From contig JAWQFJ010025542.1 of the NCBI GenBank assembly GCA_034096865.1, positions 53,501 to 117,500 of the forward strand: a DNA stretch of 64,000 nt. The letters are read 5' to 3'. The DNA comes from Theodoxus fluviatilis (lineage: Eukaryota > Mollusca > Gastropoda > Cycloneritida > Neritidae). Of this stretch, positions 56,531-64,000 are shown piece by piece (the first letter of the stretch is position 1; each line of letters opens with the position of its first letter). The notes beneath the pieces are model-generated. The model saw nothing but the letters and a program-made list of their open reading frames with translations. It made no database searches and was not told the DNA's origin. The translations under genes were made by a program, and so were the position numbers.

Positions 56531-56801
56531 TTTTATTTTTGGTTCCAGGTTACACTTTTTAGACTTCGTGCAACGCCATCTTAAGTTTTTGTGGTAATGC
56601 AAGAAAGTTTTCCTCCCATGGAACAGTCATTTAAGGAAACGAGTGTGTTTATAGCCGCTGAAAACAAGTATGAAGCATTGAACAAAGCAAAATGTTAAAA
56701 GCGAAGGTCGTGGTGCGTTACATAACTGTTCTAGTACTTCTTGCCTGCATGAGTGGGTTTGCTCCAGCTACACATGAAAAACGATGACGTGTTGTTCAGT
56801 C

Positions 56802-57339
56802 CAAAGACACTATCTAACGGGACCGCCAGCTTTTGCCGAATTGCGAGAGAGGTAAGTGATTCGCGAGAACATCACTTCCGGTGAGCTACTATTTTACAAT
56901 AGCTGCGCTGTTCGCTCTCCGATGAAAGCTCACTAACTCATAATATCAATTTCTCAGTCTGTAGAATACTTCTTGATGACAAGTACAGCACCTAAACTAA
57001 TCCAATAAAACGAACGGCAATACTGAAAAATCACGCGCACATTCCCGCACTGGTCTGACAAATGTAAAACAATTAATCGATTATGAATTCTTGCTTCATT
57101 ACGCTCAAAGTGTCTTTGATTATGAAAGTAATACACTACTTTCTTTCAATCTTCGAATGAATTAAATGCAGATACACATGAAAGACACTACTATATGAAA
57201 ACACGATTATTACTAGTCCACTGTAGCTTTCATTCTACCGGAAGTGATGTTCCCACGAACGTCAAAACGTCACGAGAGGCCAAATGACAACTCGCGTCAA
57301 AACTGCAGAAGCTGGCGGTCCCGTTAGATAGTGTCTTTG
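56802..57339. mobile_element. Non-autonomous hAT-type MITE with target-site duplication
   Basis: 538 bp with ~31-bp perfect terminal inverted repeats starting CAAAGACACTATCTAACGGG. They are flanked by TTCAGTC on both sides (56795-56801 and 57340-57346); 8 bp if the adjoining G is counted. A second inverted block GAACATCACTTCCGG lies inside. No ORF. An ~8-bp duplication and CA..TG ends fit the hAT superfamily. Confidence 0.88.
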
Positions 57340-57346
57340 TTCAGTC

Positions 57347-58139
57347 TAACCACATCCGCATTCTTTTTTGTGTGTTGCTGCTATGGTTACACCCACAACT
57401 CAAGCATCCTGCCGGACTTCTTCCTGATTTACTGCTTGTCTACCTACCTGCCCTGAACTTTTGGCACTTATCTACAAACCTGCTTAAATGGGCACGTAAG
57501 AATTCTAACAATTATGATGAAGACTATTAATAACAGAGAATTTCACTTGCATGGTTAAATTGAGTGTAGTATACGTATATTTTTTGTGCAATGTGAAAGT
57601 TGGATGCTTTCATTTCTGTACCGCAAACAAAATCATTTTCTTACATTACTGAAAACTTGTCTTTATTACAACAAAAGAACTTAGAATTCCGCCCAACCTA
57701 AACAATGCCACTCGGAATTTATCTCTGTTTAAGGCCAAAAAAAAATCCCTACAACAATTCCCACAACATCTTGACGAAGATGAAAATTCCTTGCACCTTT
57801 CTATCGGAAAAGAGTACAAGTTTATTTCAACAGTTGATACCAGTCCTGTTGAACGAAATCAAATCTTCAGTTGAAAGGAATTACCAAACACACACGCAAT
57901 CAAAAGAATTATTGGCTAAGATTATGGCTAGCCGCTAAACCACAATACAGAAAGGCTACCAAAATCATAAAACTACACAGAAGGATCATTGTGAAGTTGG
58001 GGGTAGGAATATACCCACCGCATTTTCCTAGAAGATTGGTAAACGGCGATTTAATTAGGCAGATCGATACCTGATTTGCTCCTACTCTAACCAGCTCTAG
58101 CGAGGAGATGGGCGAGCATGCTTTGGGGTTGGACGATGT
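57347..58139. other. Unique intergenic DNA
   Basis: AT-rich; a 77-codon plus-strand frame at 57705-57938 has no recognisable family or splice context. Confidence 0.5.
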
Positions 58140-58335
58140 GCGAGGCGCAGTGCCGTGGTTCTATCCCTGGGACGGGAAGAATCTGGATTTAAATATCTCA
58201 GCTCTGCGAGGCGCAGTGCCGTGGTTCTATCCCTGGGACGGGAAGAATCTGATTTAAATATCTCAGCTCTGCGAGGCGCAGTGCCGTGGTTCTATCCCTG
58301 GGACGGGAAGAATCTGGATTTAAATATCTCAGCTC
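58140..58335. repeat. Roughly 66-bp tandem repeat, three copies
   Basis: Units start GCGAGGCGCAGTGCCGTGG at 58140, 58206 and 58271 and end ATTTAAATATCTCAGCTCT; the middle copy lacks one base. Confidence 0.95.
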
Positions 58336-59100
58336 TAATGAGTTTCATGGAAAGTGGCCTTACACAGCCTACAAAGAATGATAAGCCGTAAATCTTCTTC
58401 CAGTCATTCATTATACAGAGGGCAATAGAATCTCCACATATACAAGCTCAGCGCTGACACGTTCTCCTATTCTTCAAACTCTGCAGTCTTGCTCCTTATG
58501 TTCTCCCTTTTTCCTATTCTTTCCTCACTCGCTTCATTTCTCTGCAGTTCAAGTCAAAGCAGAGGGGAAAGATAGTTCACAATCTATAAATGTTGTGAAT
58601 AATCTCTGCATTGATGCTAAAAAGGACTATACTCTAACGATTTTGCAGCAAAATGCACAAAAAACATGTGCACGCACCGACGGAGTTCGGGACTTTATTT
58701 TTATTTCAATACATTTCCTGCAATTTTTGCGACAAGAGCAATTCCTTAAAGTTAAGTGCTATTACAAAGATCCTTAATTTCATACCATCATTTCTGTGGA
58801 GCGTGTAGCAAGAGAGGCGTAACAAATGCCAGACGGCCCGACTCAAATGCAGGCATTCGGAAAATTTTTGGGCGTGGCAGCATTCCATGGGACACTCACC
58901 AGATTCTGCCCTTTGGAGACCAGGTGCGGAAATCACCGAAATGAATTTACATAATACCAACCCCCAAAAAAGCAAAATATTCATGCAACAGGAATGAACG
59001 TAGGTTTGCGTACAACTGAGGTTAAAGGAACGCAAGACACAACTAGTGTGACAATAATCTACCCACCTAGCTACCAATCTAGCTATCTACCGATCTAGCT
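58336..59100. other. Intergenic DNA
   Basis: Contains the dispersed repeat tail GGCCTTACACAGCCTACAAA, related to 50.17 kb; otherwise unique. Confidence 0.5.
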
Positions 59101-59770
59101 ATCTACCGAGCTACCTATTTGCTACCTACCTACCTACCTGCCCACCCACCTACCTATCTACCTACCTACCTATCCACCCACTCACCCACCCACCCACCTA
59201 ACCCACCTACCTACCCACCTACCTACCTACCTACCTACCTACCTACCTACCTACCTACCTACCTACTTACCTTCCTTCCTTCCTACCAACCTACCTACCT
59301 ACCTACCTACCTACCTACATACCTACCTACCTACCTACCTACCTACCTACCTACCTACCTACCTACCTACCTACCTACCTACCTACCCACCTACCCACCT
59401 ACCTACCTACTGCCTGCCTGCATGCATGCCTGTATGTGTGTCTGCTTGCCTGCCTACCTACCTCCCTACTTGTATACCTGTCTACCTACATACCTACCTA
59501 CTTACTCACCTACCTACATACCTACCTACTTACTCACCTACCTACATACCTACCCCTCTACCTACCTATATGCCTACCTACGTATCTACCTGCCTATCTG
59601 CTTACTTACCTAACTACCTATCTACTTATCTGCCGGCTTACTTACCTACCTCTCTACCTATAAAACCCTACCTATGTGCGCACCTACATACCTAAATACC
59701 TACTTACCTAGCTACGTAGCTACGCACCTACGCACTTAAAAACCTATGTACCTACATGACGCACCTATGT
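59101..59770. repeat. (CCTA)n microsatellite
   Basis: ACCT repeats with CCCACC, TATC and CATA variants. Confidence 0.97.
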
Positions 59771-59984
59771 AACTACCTACCTACATGCCTATCTACCTAC
59801 ATACCTACCTACCTACGTAGCTACGTACGTAAGTACCGTCCTTCCTACCAACCCACCTACCCACCTACCTACCCACCCACCTTCCTTCCTTCCTTCCTTC
59901 TTACTCGTCTGCCAACCTACCTTTCTCCTTTTCCTCCGAATATCCCTAACTATGTGCCTGTATCTACTTTTTCACCCGCTCACG

Positions 59985-61290
59985 TGCCTGCCTACATACC
60001 ACCCTGACTGCCTAAATACCATCCTGCCTGCCTACATACCATCCTGCCTGCCTACATACCATCCTGCCTGCCTGCCTGCTTATATACCTGCCTGTCTGCC
60101 TACATACCATCCTGCCTGCCTGCCTGCCTGCTTACGTACCTACCTGCCTGCCTGCCTACATACCATCCTGCCTGCCTACATACCATCCTGCCTGCCTGCC
60201 TGCCTACATACCATCCTGCCTGCCTACATACCAATCTACCTACCTGCCTGCCTACATACCATCCTGCCTGCCTACATACCAATCTACCTACCTACCTGCC
60301 TACATACCATCCTGCCTGCCTACCAGCCTGCCTGCCTACTTATATACCAGCCTGCCTGCCTACATAAAATTCTCCCTGCCTGCCTACATACCATCCTGCC
60401 TGCCTACATACCATCTGCCTGCCTACATACCATCCTGCCTGCCTACTTATATACCAGCCTGCCTGTCTGCTTATATACGATCCTGCCTGCCTGCCTGCCT
60501 ACATACATACCTGCCTGCCTACATACATACCTGCCGGTCTGCTTACATACATACCTGCCTGACTGTCTGCCTGCCTGCCTGCCTGCCTGCCTGCCTACAT
60601 GCATATCTATCTACATTCATACATACCTGCCTGCCTGCCTGCCTTCACACATGTGTATACGTAACTACCTGAGTGCCTACATACATACCTGCCTGCCTGC
60701 CTGCCTGCCTACACACATGTGTATACGTAACTGCCTGCCTGCCTGCCTACACACATACATACATGCCTGCCTGCCTGCCTGTCTGACTGCCTGCTTGCCT
60801 ACCTGCCTGCCTACATACATACCTGCCTGCCTACATACATACCTGCCGGTCTGCTTACATACATACCTGCCTGACTGTCTGCCTGCCTGCCTGCCTGCCT
60901 ACATGCATATCTACCTACATTCATACATACCTGCCTGCCTGCCTGCCTGCCTTCACACATGTGTATACGTAACTACCTGAGTGCCTACATACATACCTGC
61001 CTGCCTGCCTGCCTGCCTACACACATGTGTATACGTAACTGCCTGCCTGCCTGCCTACACACATACATACATGCCTGCCTGCCTGCCTGCCTGTCTGACT
61101 GCCTGCTTGCCTACCTGCCTGCCTACATACATACGTGCCTGCCTATCTACAAATTATCCTGCCTGCTTGCCTACATACAGGTGTATATGTACCTACCTGC
61201 CTGCATACCATCCTGCCTGACTACACACCTATCTACATGCCTGCTTGCCTACATACATACCTGATTGCATACTTACCTGCCTGCTAGATT
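59985..61290. repeat. (TGCC)n / CTACATACC compound repeat with a 312-bp duplication
   Basis: TGCCTGCCTACATACCATCC units, then longer blocks. The block marked by CTGCCGGTCTGCTTACATAC recurs at 60531 and 60843 and that marked by CACATGTGTATACGTAACT recurs with the same 312-bp offset. Confidence 0.95.
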
Positions 61291-61559
61291 ACTAATTCAC
61301 CTGTCTAACTTAATTATGCAACCCCTGCCATGCTTATTTCCCCCAAACCTGCCCTTTGTCTGTTGTCAGTCAGTCTCCCCTCTCTTTCTGTTTTGCTCGT
61401 AGCAAATGTTCTAATAAAAAGGTTCTTATTCTCCGCCAGAACAACGGAATAAAGATGCTCTTTTTATATTGCAACTTTCCACCCATTGATAGATGCTCAA
61501 ACCGCTTACTTTTACCCTCTGGTCATCGGGATACCCATTTTTATCACTCTATCACCACC

Positions 61560-61795
61560 CCAACTTCCTAGGGAGAAAGCAACAGTGTTGCGGATGAACT
61601 CGCCGAAGTAAGCTTTCACAATTTTCCAGCTTGGCCTTCACAGGTACCCGTTTTACTCCTGGGTGGGGAGAAGCAATGCGAATAAAGCACCTTGCTCAAG
61701 GATGCAACTTCAGGATCCGCGCACTGCAAACGCCGCACCCGCTGGTCACAAGCGACTGCAGGTCAAACATTCTGACCACTCGGCCACAGAGCCAT
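61560..61795 (-). mobile_element. tRNA-derived SINE, copy B
   Basis: On the minus strand GTGGCCGAGTGGTCAGAATG, then TTTGACCTGCAGTCGCTTGT, resembles a Leu/Ser-type tRNA head with a damaged B box. It is followed by CCTTGAGCAAGGTGCTTTAT and CACCCAGGAGTAAAACGGGT. Confidence 0.8.
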
Positions 61796-62039
61796 AACTT
61801 GGAAGATACACGATCGGGCATTTAGAAAAACGTTGCTTGAACAAAGAGTCAATTCAGTCTAGCATAAAAAGAACATCATCTACCGACATTCATCTACCGA
61901 CATTCTTAGCAAAGAACTTAGAAAAATGAAAGAGGTAACTGTAAAAAACAATTGCCATCTGAGCATCATCTTAATCAAAGGGTGCGATGATTGACCGGTA
62001 TGCTAAAACTGCAATGTATGTGGTCCTTCTTTCCTGCTG

Positions 62040-62857
62040 GCCTTCGTACGCTGCTCCTCCCTCCCTGAACTCCTACCATCCTCCTACCTCCTGCTCTCCT
62101 CCATGCTTCTCAGGCTGCTGCTTAGGCTGCTCCTAACCTCCTCCTCCTCCTCCTCCGGCTCCATCCTGCCCTACATGCTCATCCCTGCCCTGCGCAGATG
62201 CACTCCTATCTCGCATCCTCTATCCGCGTCTCGCCTCTCTACTCGCACTCCTTCCTCACTCGCTCCGTCCTCCGCCTCCAATCCTCCGCTTTCTACCTTC
62301 TCACTCGACTCCTCCTCTCTCCTCCTCCTCCGTCCTACCTCCTCCTGTCCACACCCCCCTCCTCCTCCTCTGCTCGCTTCCTTCCCTCTCTTCATCGCTT
62401 CACCTTCCTCCTCCTCCTCTCCTCCTTCCTTCCTCCACTTGCCTTCTCCCTTCTTCTTCTTCTTTTGTCCCTCTTTCTTCTTCATTCTTCTTCTTCTTCT
62501 TCTTCTTCTTTTCTGCTTTCCTTCTTCTTCTTCTTCTCTCCCTCTTCCTCTTCTCTTCTTTCTTCTATCTTCTCTTCTCTTCTTCTTCTTATCTCTCTCT
62601 CTCTTCTTCTTCTTCTTCTTCTCTCTTCTTCTTCTTCTTCTCTACTCTCCTCCTCCTCCTCCTCTCCTCCTCCTCCTCCTCCTCCTCCTCCTCCTCCCGT
62701 CCTCCTCCTCCCCTCCCCTTCCTCCTCTCCCACCACAACCTCCTCCTCCTCCTCTCCTCCTCCTCCTCCTCCCTCCTCCTCCCTCCTCCTCCTTCTCCTT
62801 CTTCTTCTTCTTCTTCTTCTTCTTCTTCTTCTTCTTCTTCTTCTTCTTCTTCTTCTA
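62040..62857. repeat. (TCC)n/(TTC)n pyrimidine tract
   Basis: About 800 bp almost purely C/T, ending in a long (TTC)n run. Such homopurine-homopyrimidine DNA can form triplexes. Ser/Leu/Pro frames are artefacts. Confidence 0.97.
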
Positions 62858-62869
62858 AATCCCCTGCAA

Positions 62870-63835
62870 AATGATAAGTGATAAGATTTTTTTTTGCATA
62901 TCGGATCGACTGTGATTAGTGATTGGAGGGGGTGGAGGGTGGGTAAATGGGGTGAGGGGAGGTGACGGAATGGGGTGGGGACAAGGAATGTGATTACTGC
63001 AGTGTGTCACATTGATTGTTCCTCCTCGTCTTGAAAGTTTGTAGCAACAAAGAATTTGACGCGAAGCGTTGAAAACAAGCAATATATCTTGCTGCGCTCA
63101 ACGCCGGCGACCGACCAATCACTGTCGGGCCTTAAAACAAAGGAAACAGATTTTCAACTCTGTGATCGCGTCTTTAAAAAAATTATTGTGAAAAGCCTCT
63201 TGTCATTAAAACCTACATTGTCTCGCGTTATGTCAGCGCTTGACGCATAAGGGCAGACAACCAGGGACGGGAGAGAGCTAGAGTGAGCTTCCCGGCGCAC
63301 TTTTGATGTGAAAGTATGCGACAAGTTACGGGCTCAGCCGTTGAATATCATACGTGGCGCGTGCAGCTGTATGCAAAATAGCACGCGTCGGGCAGACGAA
63401 AAACCTCCCAGGGTCGACCGCAGCGCGACTCGTTCCCCCTAAGCTAGGAGAAGCTTGAATTGCACGTGTAGATGAGCAGAGCGGAACTCCGTAATTGAAA
63501 TTTGCAAATCTGATCTGATTTTCGGTCGGCGTGTGTCATTTTCAAACGAAGCCCCTTCTCGGTCCGACAAGTGTGACCCCGATAATCCCCTCAGAGGAAA
63601 ACAAAGGCGCCTTATTTCAATGATGCCACTCCATGAATAAGTACGGGATTATGGAGACTGTTTTGTCTCTGCCGCTGTTTTTCTCTGCTATGTGAAACGG
63701 TAGATGAAGCGTGGTAGGCCTACTGCACAATTGAAAAATGACAAAAACTGACGTTGTCAAGTCAAAATGTGTGATGCACTCCACAGTGTCAAATCATGTA
63801 TATTCTTAGCTGATGTAGTAGTTTTTGTTTTTCAA
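62870..63835. other. Low-repeat, CpG-containing island without a recognised gene
   Basis: The longest repeat-free, moderately GC-rich stretch in the right-hand part. It contains ACTCCATGAATAAGTACGGG and ATTATGGAGACTG near 63630-63660. No supported exon; a regulatory role is only a guess. Confidence 0.35.
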
Positions 63836-63839
63836 AAGT

Positions 63840-64000
63840 TATTGTCGGCTTCTGTGCATCTGTCCGTGTGCTTGTCTACCTGTACGTCTGTGTATCTGTC
63901 TGTGTGTATATATGTTCCTCTGCGTGTCAGTCTATATGATTGTGTGTCTGTCTGAGTGTCTGTCTGTGTGTCTATGTGTCTGTGTGCTTGTCTGTCTGCC
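63840..64000. repeat. (CTGT)n-like simple repeat, cut by the window edge
   Basis: TCTGTCTG/TGTGTCTG repeats with point variants. Confidence 0.85.

Overview
The window is metazoan nuclear DNA: conserved proteins are split into short exons with GT-AG introns, and about two thirds of the sequence is tandem or simple repeat. The two host genes, a rosa-like mariner, non-LTR retrotransposon remnants, tRNA-derived SINEs and very abundant simple repeats suit a marine invertebrate, most likely a mollusc. That placement is an inference, not something the sequence proves.

Layout. 1-7133 (+): the last four coding exons of RUVBL1 (Pontin, AAA+ ATPase), with minisatellites, a 600 bp CT tract and a mobile repeat in its introns. 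8860-13759 (+): a three-exon, apparently intact hAT-superfamily transposase-like gene with an N-terminal BED-like zinc finger. Its 3' end is tandemly duplicated at 14003-14974. 17163-45044 (-): the complete SEC61A gene (translocon alpha subunit, 13 coding exons, 476 codons plus stop), convergent with RUVBL1. Its introns hold a 13.2 kb array of a 17-bp unit, a 1.6 kb array of a 27-bp unit, a roughly 1.1 kb CA-containing array, a rearranged mariner and two copies of an ~840 bp repeat rich in TCAAGGTCA. 45045-64000: mostly intergenic, with a decayed LINE, 46-bp and 29-bp minisatellites, a hAT-type MITE with target-site duplication, SINEs and long tetranucleotide repeats. I found no convincing host coding exon there, though promoter-like motifs occur near 52.15 kb and a low-repeat island at 62.9-63.8 kb.

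Most notable pattern. Several tandem duplications start exactly at, or within about 12 nt of, splice junctions and copy splice signals: the RUVBL1 donor array (4752-5065), the RUVBL1 acceptor duplication (3477-3576), the SEC61A exon 7 branch-region array and the SEC61A exon 12 acceptor-proximal array. Both proteins nevertheless still splice into full conserved reading frames. The two host genes act in unrelated processes (chromatin/R2TP ATPase and ER protein translocation); nothing here suggests joint function, only shared repeat-rich surroundings.
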